NCBI RefSeq assembly: GCF_023061135.1
Contig: NZ_JAKGAN010000002.1
Location: forward strand, 558,001-622,000
DNA: 64,000 bases
Source: Chromohalobacter sarecensis
Lineage (GTDB): Bacteria > Pseudomonadota > Gammaproteobacteria > Pseudomonadales > Halomonadaceae
Direction: 5' to 3'
The stretch's first letter is position 1. Each line of letters begins with the position of its first letter. Made by a program: the position numbers and the translations under genes. The notes under the pieces were generated by a model. That model was given only the letters and a program-made list of their open reading frames with translations, did not search any database and was not told where the DNA came from. Below, one piece after another: positions 35,257 to 41,125 of the stretch.

Positions 35257-35325
35257 GAGCAACGAGCTACAATCCTGCCGAAGCCCGAAGCCGCTCTTCA
35301 CAGCGCCCCGGACCTGGCGCGGCGG
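35257..35325. repeat. TA-island repeat, copy C
   Basis: GAGCAACGAGCTACAAT (TACAAT at the -10-like position), two degenerate heptamers (CCGAAGC twice), CGCTCTTCACAGCGCCCCG and GACCTGGCGC. Confidence 0.82.
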
Positions 35326-35414
35326 GGCACAGCTCAACCTGACAATTCAGCTTGACGATGCATGGTTATTAACTATGATTAAATATGAATCGTTTTATAG
35401 CAGAGGAAGTCACG

Positions 35415-35687
35415 ATGGCCACCACCGCCAAGACTCGATCCGTTACCGCCCACGTCCCTGTAGAGTTGGCCGAGCGAGTCGATGAAATTGCCGATCGTCT
35501 GGATCGATCCAAAAACTGGATCGTCAAGCAAGCCCTGGCCGCCTGGCTTGACCAGGAAGAGGAGCGCAACCGCCTGACCCGCGAGGCGCTGACCGATGTG
35601 GATGCCGGTCGTGTCATCGACCATCAGGCCGTGCAAGCCTGGGCCGACAGTCTGAGCACCGATACCCCGCTGCCAGTGCCACGCTGA
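35415..35687 (+). CDS. Ribbon-helix-helix (CopG-type) antitoxin
   Basis: The 90-residue protein starts MATTAKTRSVTAHVPVELAE and has a ribbon-helix-helix arm plus RSKNWIVKQALAAWL. The ATG at 35415 follows GAGGAAG; the frame upstream is extension. Its stop overlaps the ParE start (TGATG). Confidence 0.9.
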   Translation: MATTAKTRSVTAHVPVELAERVDEIADRLDRSKNWIVKQALAAWLDQEEERNRLTREALTDVDAGRVIDHQAVQAWADSLSTDTPLPVPR

Positions 35688-35962
35688 TGGAGCTGAAGTG
35701 GACGAGCAAGGCCCTATCCGATCTGGCACGTCTCCACGAATTCCTGGCATCAGTGAGCCAGCCCGCAGCGGCCCGCACGGTGCAACAGCTCACCGCTGCA
35801 CCGACCACCCTGCTGGCCAACCCGCGTATCGGCGAGCAGTTGGAAGAGTTCGAGCCGCGTAACGTGCGGCGGATTCTGGTCGGCCATTACGAGATGCGCT
35901 ACGAGATCACGAATTCCACCATCTATCTGCTACGTCTGTGGCATACCCGTGAGGACCGCTAG
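35687..35962 (+). CDS. ParE/RelE-superfamily toxin
   Basis: The 91-residue protein MELKWTSKALSDLARLHEFL has the ParE-type C-terminus RRILVGHYEMRYEI and IYLLRLWHTREDR. It shares one base with the antitoxin stop. Same type as the pair at 31602 but clearly different in sequence. Confidence 0.9.
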   Translation: MELKWTSKALSDLARLHEFLASVSQPAAARTVQQLTAAPTTLLANPRIGEQLEEFEPRNVRRILVGHYEMRYEITNSTIYLLRLWHTREDR

Positions 35963-35981
35963 CCCTGGATGCGAACCATGC

Positions 35982-36070
35982 CCAGCAACGAGCTACAATC
36001 CTGCCGAAGCTCGAAGCTCGAAGCTCGAAGCTCGAAGCCGCTCTTCACAGCGCCCCGAGCCTGGGCCGAA
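35982..36070. repeat. TA-island repeat, copy D (5 heptamers)
   Basis: CAGCAACGAGCTACAATCC, five GAAGC units (36006-36038), CGCTCTTCACAGCGCCCCG and AGCCTGGGC. It runs directly into the MntA-like gene and is open in that gene's frame. Confidence 0.82.
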
Positions 36071-36082
36071 CGCCTTGCCGAG

Positions 36083-36391
36083 ATGACCACCATGCGCCTG
36101 ACAGATAGCCAACGACAGACCATCCGGCAGCTCGTCACCGACGAGCTTGGTTCGGGCAGCACCGTGAAGCTTTTCGGCTCACGGCTCGACGATAGCGCCC
36201 GTGGCGGCGATATCGACCTGTTCGTTGAAGTTGACGCGCCGGTGGAGCATCCCGCACAGCTCTCCGCTCGGCTCAGTGTGCGTATCATGCGCGCCATGCA
36301 CGGGCGCAAGGTGGATGTACTGCTGAGTGCGCCGAACCTCAATGAGCAGACGATACACAGGCTGGCACGAGAACAGGGAGCTTTTTTATGA
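36083..36391 (+). CDS. MntA-type nucleotidyltransferase antitoxin
   Basis: The 102-residue minimal nucleotidyltransferase contains GSRLDDSARGGDIDLF (GS...DxD metal motif, about residues 31-46). In HepT-MntA systems MntA adds AMP to HepT to neutralise it. Start is either 36083 or 36092; the frame is open further upstream into repeat D, but that part looks like repeat rather than protein. It overlaps HepT by four bases. Confidence 0.88.
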   Translation: MTTMRLTDSQRQTIRQLVTDELGSGSTVKLFGSRLDDSARGGDIDLFVEVDAPVEHPAQLSARLSVRIMRAMHGRKVDVLLSAPNLNEQTIHRLAREQGAFL

Positions 36392-36864
36392 GCTACAATC
36401 TTGCGGAGCGCTTGGGCTTCCTGAAACGCGTCGTCGAGCGTGAGATCCATCATCTTCGCTACTCATCGGATAGCGTGTTTGCCTCGCCGTTCACCGAGGA
36501 GCGTGCCGCCAGGCTGGGTGAAGATGAGGCATTGGCAGAGAAGCTGGAAGCCTACACCAGTCGATTCTGTCGACTTCAGGACACGACCGGCGACAAACTG
36601 CTTCCTCTTTGGTTACGCGCCCTGGGCGAGAAGACAGGGGCCGTCGCCGACAACCTGGATCGCGCCGAAAAGCTCGGTATGCTCGATTCTGCCGACAAGT
36701 GGCTCGAGATTCGTCAGACCCGCAATCAAATGATCCATGAATACATCGAGTCCCCTCAGGTTCTTGCCGACGCACTCAATACGGCGCATGGCTATCAGGA
36801 AACGCTCATAGCGTTTGCCCATGCCATGCTCAGTGACGCCAAGCGGAGGAATCTGCTTGAGTAA
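36388..36864 (+). CDS. HepT-type toxin (HEPN nuclease)
   Basis: The 158-residue all-helical HEPN protein has the RNase motif R-x4-H-x-Y in RNQMIHEY (about residues 113-120), the target of AMPylation by MntA. ATGA overlap with MntA couples the pair. Confidence 0.88.
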   Translation: MSYNLAERLGFLKRVVEREIHHLRYSSDSVFASPFTEERAARLGEDEALAEKLEAYTSRFCRLQDTTGDKLLPLWLRALGEKTGAVADNLDRAEKLGMLDSADKWLEIRQTRNQMIHEYIESPQVLADALNTAHGYQETLIAFAHAMLSDAKRRNLLE

Positions 36865-36868
36865 GAGG

Positions 36869-36932
36869 GGCTACGAGTCAAAAGCTACGAGAAACGAGCG
36901 GCGGGCTAGGAGCTACAATCCTGCCGAAGCTC
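36869..36932. repeat. TA-island repeat, copy E (right arm lost)
   Basis: GGCTACGAG...AAACGAGCGGCGGGC, then GGAGCTACAATCCTGCCGAAGC and one more unit, then direct junction with a toxin remnant at 36933. The AGCGCC...GGCGC arm is missing. Confidence 0.75.
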
Positions 36933-37028
36933 GAAGCACTCATCAGTGCCATCGAAGAGACAGCCAAGGCACTACCCCAGCATCCCTACCTGTACCGCCA
37001 CGGCCGTGTCCTTGGGACGCGAGAGGAA
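36933..37028 (+). pseudogene. Internal fragment of a ParE/RelE toxin
   Basis: One frame reads EALISAIEETAKALPQHPYL and then YRHGRVLGTREE, the central motif of a ParE/RelE family in which PYLYR-GRVxGTRE is conserved. The N-terminal third and the C-terminal end are missing, so it cannot encode a working toxin. The left break coincides with repeat copy E. Confidence 0.7.
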
Positions 37029-37045
37029 TTTTTCTCAAACCGCGC

Positions 37046-37336
37046 TTACGCCAGCTTGGCGAAGCGCTCGATGGCTGGCTGGGCGCGGTGCTCGGCCTGC
37101 CACAAGTCGTAATCGCCTTGCACCGCTAGCCAGGTACGCGCCCGGCCGATGCCGGCCCGTTCCAGGCGAACGGCGAGGTCGGGGCTAATCGGTGCCCGCT
37201 CGTGCAGAATCCGCGATAGGGTTTCCCGCGCTAGCCCCAGGCGACGCGCCATTTCCGTTACGCTGATGTCCAGCGCCGGCAATACATCTTCGCGCAACGT
37301 CTCACCGGGGTGCGGGGGGTTGTGCATGTAAGCCAT
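37046..37336 (-). CDS. HigA-type antitoxin
   Basis: The 96-residue XRE antitoxin contains HNPPHPGETLREDVLPALDI and TEMARRLGLARETLSRILHE, the HigA start and helix-turn-helix. The ATG at 37336 is the normal HigA start. Upstream it is fused in frame to the first 33 codons of a HigB toxin. The matching toxin is therefore truncated and the antitoxin is orphaned. Confidence 0.87.
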   Translation of the reverse strand: MAYMHNPPHPGETLREDVLPALDISVTEMARRLGLARETLSRILHERAPISPDLAVRLERAGIGRARTWLAVQGDYDLWQAEHRAQPAIERFAKLA

Positions 37337-37435
37337 GTGCCACCTCAGACGCTTGGCGTGGTCGGTGCGAATTCCCTTGGTAGTGCCCGTTTCGAAGAAG
37401 GCACGCAGGCCCTTGTGTCGAAAGCTGATGATCAT
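37337..37435 (-). pseudogene. N-terminal remnant of a HigB toxin
   Basis: MIISFRHKGLRAFFETGTTK and GIRTDHAKRLR match the start of HigB (RelE-superfamily) proteins. After about 31 residues the frame runs straight into HigA, so about two thirds of the toxin was removed by an in-frame deletion. It could still be translated as a HigB'-HigA fusion of 129 residues. Confidence 0.82.
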
Positions 37436-37438
37436 GTC

Positions 37439-37726
37439 TCAAGTGTGACTTATCACATCACACGTGACAAGCCAAGTGCAGGTCGTGGCCGACGCGCACG
37501 TTGAAGGAGAACCCTTGCACGGAGTCTCGGGCGCCTCGCCGAGTTGCTCGCAGGTGGCGAGATAGTCATCGACGGCTTCGCGGAACGCGGCTTCCAGCTC
37601 CGCCACCGTCTCACATGCACGTTCGGGGGCTTTCAAGTCTGCAACGAAACGTGCGTACGAGGCAGGCGCGTGATACTCGCCCGGGTCGGGGAACCGCCCC
37701 GGACAGGCGCTGGCATTTTTTATCAC
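37439..37726 (-). pseudogene. Chimera of an Xre/MbcA antitoxin 5' end and a HicB gene
   Basis: The N-terminal part (PDPGEYHAPASYARFVADLK) copies the start of the antitoxin at 40609-41040. From about residue 38 (ETVAELEAAFREAVDDYLAT) it copies HicB at 39677. A frameshift after CKGS ruins the HicB C-terminus (SPSTCASAT instead of SFNVRIGHD). Nucleotide identity is high in both halves, so it arose by recombination between island members. Confidence 0.85.
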
Positions 37727-37745
37727 ATTATGTTATAATTCATCC

Positions 37746-38003
37746 ATGTACAAAATTACGTTCAAGAAATCGGCGGCCAAAGGCTTGTGCAAGATGCCCG
37801 CAAAGCAGCGGCGTCAGCTCAGAGAATCGCTGGAGCAGCTAGCGCAGGACCCGCAGCGCGTTGATTTGGATACGCGGAAATTGCAGAGCCGGCCTGGCTA
37901 TCGGCTCAGAGTGGGTCGATGGCGGGCGATTTACAAGATCGTCGACGATGAGCTGGTGATTTTGGTGTTGGATATCGGACCCAGAGGGGACATTTACAAA
38001 TGA
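37746..38003 (+). CDS. RelE-family toxin
   Basis: The 85-residue protein MYKITFKKSAAKGLCKMPAK has the RelE C-terminal GYRLRVGRWRAIYKIVDDEL. RelE toxins cleave mRNA in the ribosomal A site. Here the toxin precedes the antitoxin and they overlap by four bases (ATGA). Confidence 0.9.
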   Translation: MYKITFKKSAAKGLCKMPAKQRRQLRESLEQLAQDPQRVDLDTRKLQSRPGYRLRVGRWRAIYKIVDDELVILVLDIGPRGDIYK

Positions 38004-38407
38004 ACGCACAGATCATTGAACGGGAAGGGCGGCCGGAATACGCCGTCATTCCTTATGACGAATACCAAGAGCTGTTGCACAAGGCCGAAGAGCTGGATGA
38101 CGTGACAGCGTTTGATCATGCGACGCGCGAGCTGGCGGAGGGACGTGACGAGCTGGTGCCGGCAGAGGTGGTCGACCGGCTGCTTGCCGGGGAGAAACCC
38201 GTCAAGGTCTGGCGCGAACACCGCCGCTTGACCCAGGCCGCGCTGGCCGAGCCGGCCGGCGTATCCCAGTCGTACGTCGCCATGATCGAGCGCGGGGACC
38301 GAACCGGGCGCATCGAGGCACTACGCAGGATCGCCGATGTGCTCGGCGTGAGCCTGGATGACCTGCACGACGACGTACTGCGAGAAGACGAAGCAAGTGG
38401 GCCATAA
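38000..38407 (+). CDS. Antitoxin with Phd-like N-terminus and XRE domain
   Basis: The 135-residue protein has an N-terminal Phd/YefM-like segment (EGRPEYAVIPYDEYQELLHK) followed by an XRE helix-turn-helix (about residues 75-130; LTQAALAEPAGVSQSYVAMI). The combination pairs with RelE in several families. Its stop lies 20-25 bp from repeat copy F. Confidence 0.88.
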   Translation: MNAQIIEREGRPEYAVIPYDEYQELLHKAEELDDVTAFDHATRELAEGRDELVPAEVVDRLLAGEKPVKVWREHRRLTQAALAEPAGVSQSYVAMIERGDRTGRIEALRRIADVLGVSLDDLHDDVLREDEASGP

Positions 38408-38423
38408 TAGTGATCGCCTTGTG

Positions 38424-38540
38424 CGAAAGCATCGCCTAGCGCGGCCATGCCGCGAGCGCGGCGAGCAACGAGCTATAATGTTGCTCGAAGCTCGAATCCA
38501 CTCTCCACAGCGCCCCGAATCTGGCGCTCGCAGCCTGCGG
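38424..38540. repeat. TA-island repeat, copy F, with a cysQ-tail segment
   Basis: GCGAAAGCATCGCCTAGCGC resembles the end of cysQ (GTGAAAGCATCGCCTGATGC) and precedes GCGGCGAGCAACGAGCTATAAT, a short CTCGAAGCTCGAATC run, CACTCTCCACAGCGCCCCG and AATCTGGCGCTCG. The -10-like hexamer is the perfect TATAAT. Confidence 0.82.
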
Positions 38541-38564
38541 TATCCCGCTATGGCGATTGGCCCC

Positions 38565-38597
38565 GCTTGGTGGTTTGATTTTGAGCAATACCACTGA
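38565..38597 (+). pseudogene. Possible C-terminal remnant of HigB
   Basis: AWWFDFEQYH then TGA, 18 bp before HigA. HigB proteins commonly end with an acidic -DYH tail, so this looks like the last ten codons of the lost toxin. The match is short. Confidence 0.4.
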
Positions 38598-38615
38598 CGA
38601 AGAGGTAAAGCCCCT

Positions 38616-38924
38616 ATGGCTATTACGGCGAAGCAAAATCCCAATCGCTGCCCGCCGCACCCCGGCGAGGTGATCGACGACATGCTGGAAGATATGGACT
38701 ACAGCAAGGGCGACATCGCGCGGATGCTGGGCATTTCACGCCAGCAATTACACGCCATTCTCGCCATGCGTAAGCCTGTCTCGCCACAGACAGCCGCACG
38801 GCTAGGCAAGCTGTTCGGTAACGGCCCGGGTCTATGGCTACGTCTCCAGGCGGCCTATGACGCCTGGCACGCCGAGCGCGAAGTAGACGTCAGCGCGGTG
38901 CCCTCGCTGAAACTGGTGAGCTGA
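38616..38924 (+). CDS. HigA-type antitoxin, toxin missing
   Basis: The 102-residue protein contains NRCPPHPGEVIDDMLEDMDY and IARMLGISRQQLHAILAMRK, the HigA N-terminus and helix-turn-helix. No intact HigB precedes it; only a possible tail at 38565. Differs in sequence from HigA at 37046. Confidence 0.87.
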   Translation: MAITAKQNPNRCPPHPGEVIDDMLEDMDYSKGDIARMLGISRQQLHAILAMRKPVSPQTAARLGKLFGNGPGLWLRLQAAYDAWHAEREVDVSAVPSLKLVS

Positions 38925-38926
38925 AC

Positions 38927-39082
38927 ATGTTCGATGATCTGAAAGCCTCCCTGGAAGAGGCCGTGGAGATTCAGCAGGGGTGTCAACCCGCCAAGCGCGT
39001 GACGCGTTATGAAGTGGCTGATGTCGAAGCCATTCGCGCTCAATTCAAACCAGGCACTTCGACAAACGATCAAAGGGGATAA
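38927..39082 (+). CDS. Truncated NadS-like antitoxin (N-terminus only)
   Basis: The 51-residue frame MFDDLKASLEEAVEIQQGCQ continues with RVTRYEVADVEAIRAQFKPG, which resembles the first half of NadS-type antitoxins. The helix-turn-helix that should follow is absent; the frame ends at TAA just before the next ATG at 39085. It is probably a non-functional leftover. Confidence 0.55.
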   Translation: MFDDLKASLEEAVEIQQGCQPAKRVTRYEVADVEAIRAQFKPGTSTNDQRG

Positions 39083-39084
39083 CG

Positions 39085-39573
39085 ATGGCGGACGATATCC
39101 GCTGGCAGCAGCGATTTGCCAATTACATCAATGCGTTTGCTCAGTTGGAGCAAGCCGTCGAAGCGTATGGCGACACGACGCTAGATATCATCAAGGAAGG
39201 CGTCATCCAGCGTTTCGAGTTCACCCACGAGCTCGCCTGGAAGGTGATGAAGGATTACCTGGAGCATGAGGGTATTCAAAACGTGACGGGATCGCGCAGC
39301 GCGGCCCGACATGCCTTCAATATCGGTCTACTGGAAGACGGCCAAGCCTGGATGGATATGATAGAAACGCGTAACCATACGGTGCATGCGTATCGCCACA
39401 GCATTCTGGAGACTGAGTTCAAGAACAGCATCGAACGTTATTACCCAGCCCTGAAGCAGTTTCGCGAAACGATGGAGCGCCAGCACGAGATCGATAATGA
39501 AGAGTTACGCGACCACATCGCGCGGGTTGGCCAGAGATTCGATGCGACCCATTCACCGTATCATCCCGGTTGA
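39085..39573 (+). CDS. HI0074-like nucleotidyltransferase substrate-binding (HepT-like) protein
   Basis: The 162-residue helical protein has FEFTHELAWKVMKDYLEHEG and RNHTVHAY (R-x4-H-x-Y, as in HEPN toxins). HI0074-type proteins form pairs with a minimal nucleotidyltransferase, but none follows; repeat copy G stands in its place. It may be an orphan. Confidence 0.83.
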   Translation: MADDIRWQQRFANYINAFAQLEQAVEAYGDTTLDIIKEGVIQRFEFTHELAWKVMKDYLEHEGIQNVTGSRSAARHAFNIGLLEDGQAWMDMIETRNHTVHAYRHSILETEFKNSIERYYPALKQFRETMERQHEIDNEELRDHIARVGQRFDATHSPYHPG

Positions 39574-39593
39574 AACTGGCGGGGTAACGCTGC

Positions 39594-39664
39594 CACGAGC
39601 AACGGGCTAAAATGCTACCGAATCCACTCTCCACAGCGCCCCGAACCTGGCGCCCGAAGCCCGC
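39594..39664. repeat. TA-island repeat, copy G
   Basis: CACGAGCAACGGGCTAAAATGC (TAAAAT in the -10-like position), only one vestigial heptamer (CCGAATC), CACTCTCCACAGCGCCCCG, AACCTGGCGCCCGAAGCCCGC. Confidence 0.82.
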
Positions 39665-39676
39665 AGTGTCCGGCAG

Positions 39677-40018
39677 TCAAGGATGCTGTTGCAGGTAGTC
39701 GTTCAGCGCCTGGCGGGTGAGGTCATTGAGCGAGATGCCGTGCCGCGAGGCTGAAACGGCGGCGGCCAGGTGCAGGTCGTGGCCGATGCGCACGTTGAAG
39801 GAGCCCTTGCACGGGGTCTCGGGCGTCTCGCCGAGTTGCTCGCAGGTGGCGAGATAGTCATCGACGGCGTCGCGGAACGCGGCTTCCAGCTCCGCCACCG
39901 TCTCGCCTTCGTAACTGATCAGGGCGCGAACGAACTGTAGCTTGCCGAACAGACAGTTGTCTTCGGTGCTGGCCTCGAGGGAGCCGTAGTAGCCCCGGTA
40001 CTTCAAGAGTTTTTCCAT
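39677..40018 (-). CDS. HicB-family antitoxin
   Basis: The 113-residue protein begins MEKLLKYRGYYGSLEASTED, continues with AELEAAFRDAVDDYLATCEQ, and ends with a ribbon-helix-helix segment (FNVRIGHDLHLAAAVSASRH). This is the HicB order: partial RNase H-like fold plus DNA-binding end. No HicA-type toxin (small double-stranded RNA-binding fold) is seen. The ATG at 40018 overlaps the stop of a 22-codon remnant by one base. Confidence 0.87.
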   Translation of the reverse strand: MEKLLKYRGYYGSLEASTEDNCLFGKLQFVRALISYEGETVAELEAAFRDAVDDYLATCEQLGETPETPCKGSFNVRIGHDLHLAAAVSASRHGISLNDLTRQALNDYLQQHP

Positions 40019-40086
40019 TAGATCAGCCCTCCTGAGCGTAGCTCGATGAACTGCACGCGCTGGCACGCTTTGAGCCGAGCTAACAT
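40018..40086 (-). pseudogene. 22-codon remnant upstream of HicB
   Basis: MLARLKACQRVQFIELRSGG and LI, ending in TAA that shares one base with the HicB ATG. This is the position and junction of a toxin gene's 3' end in a coupled operon. The family is not recognised from so short a piece. Confidence 0.4.
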
Positions 40087-40093
40087 GTTCACG

Positions 40094-40612
40094 TCACTCC
40101 CACGAACTCGAATCTTTGGGAAGTAGCCCATTGGGATCATGGACCCTTAGCATGTCGCCTTCTTCCAGTGACTCGGGGTAGATGACCAAGTTGGTGCCAG
40201 CAGGATTGGCTTGCGAAGGGAAGAGAATGCCTGAACTGCCCGCCGCGAGGGCAATATCGCCGAGAAACCAGGAAGGGGGCTCAATATGGTCGTTGAACCA
40301 TAGTCTGCGCCAATCACAGTGGAGCTCTTGCCAGATCTCGTCCCAGTCCTCGTTGTACCCTCTGCTGAAGTCTACGACGTGGCGTATCCTGACTTCGTAG
40401 CTCACGATGAGCCCTGGTGGCATCAAACTTGAAAGCTGCTTGTATTCAGCCAACGCGGTGGCTTCTTCGAGGGCCAGGTAAAGTGCCGGAACCCCAGGGC
40501 GGTTCAGTCGACCGCCGTGTTCCCCTGCACCGGCTCCGCTAGTGGGAGCAAATGCCCACCTAGGCACATGGACACGATAGGCCTCTGTCTCAATTGGCAG
40601 GAGCTCGATCAT
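40094..40612 (-). CDS. RES-domain toxin
   Basis: The 172-residue protein has EAYRVHVPRWAFAPTSGAGA, then GGRLNRPGVPALYLALEEAT, with the conserved Arg and Glu of RES NADases, and a C-terminal Asn-containing strand region (ILFPSQANPAGTNLVIYPES). Four-base overlap (ATGA) with the antitoxin upstream. Confidence 0.9.
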   Translation of the reverse strand: MIELLPIETEAYRVHVPRWAFAPTSGAGAGEHGGRLNRPGVPALYLALEEATALAEYKQLSSLMPPGLIVSYEVRIRHVVDFSRGYNEDWDEIWQELHCDWRRLWFNDHIEPPSWFLGDIALAAGSSGILFPSQANPAGTNLVIYPESLEEGDMLRVHDPNGLLPKDSSSWE

Positions 40613-41040
40613 CCGGCGACCCCAGCTTTGAGCGACTGTACATAGCGCACCAGATCATCAGTGCGACCAGCGCTCACCAGTTGCTCGGGGGTTTGATAGT
40701 CGAAAGGCGGTATCGGCTCATTGCGGAACCAGAAAAGAGCGTCCGGCAGGTTGCCGTTGATATCTGCAGCTACCCCCAGCACGCGAATGGCATCGCGTAG
40801 AAAGCTTTGCAGCTTTTCGGCACCTTGGCCCCGAGTGATGGTGGATCTATGCACGTGGGCGCGGCTGGCAAGTGTCTGAATATCCATGCGCAGGGCACTG
40901 GCAAACAATCGTGGACTGATGACCGGCTCGCCTTCTGCACGTGCGGAGGCTTTCAAGTCTGCAACGAAACGTGCGTACGAGGCAGGCGCGTGATACTCGG
41001 CCGGGTCGGGTAAAGACTCTTTCAGAATTTCAGCGGTCAT
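40609..41040 (-). CDS. Xre/MbcA/ParS-type antitoxin (DUF2384)
   Basis: The 143-residue partner of the RES toxin carries a helix-turn-helix-like SALRMDIQTLASRAHVHRST and the DUF2384 segment ending in FRNEPIPPFDYQTPEQLVSA. Its first 75 bp are duplicated in the chimera at 37439-37726. Confidence 0.88.
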   Translation of the reverse strand: MTAEILKESLPDPAEYHAPASYARFVADLKASARAEGEPVISPRLFASALRMDIQTLASRAHVHRSTITRGQGAEKLQSFLRDAIRVLGVAADINGNLPDALFWFRNEPIPPFDYQTPEQLVSAGRTDDLVRYVQSLKAGVAG

Positions 41041-41125
41041 GGGAAGCGCCTCGCAACGAATATGCTACGTAATTGCTACTTCTATGTAGCATAGCATTGT
41101 CGGTCATGGTGTGCAGCCCGCAACC

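Noticed and set aside
36815-37129. 104-codon plus-strand frame over repeat E
   Set aside because: It is a shadow of HepT's end, the repeat and the antisense of HigA; another frame shows the ParE remnant instead.
33072-39664. Island repeats as integron attC sites
   Set aside because: No consistent GTTRRRY/RYYYAAC core pairs at the ends and no integrase in the window; the copies share arms and a heptamer tract instead.
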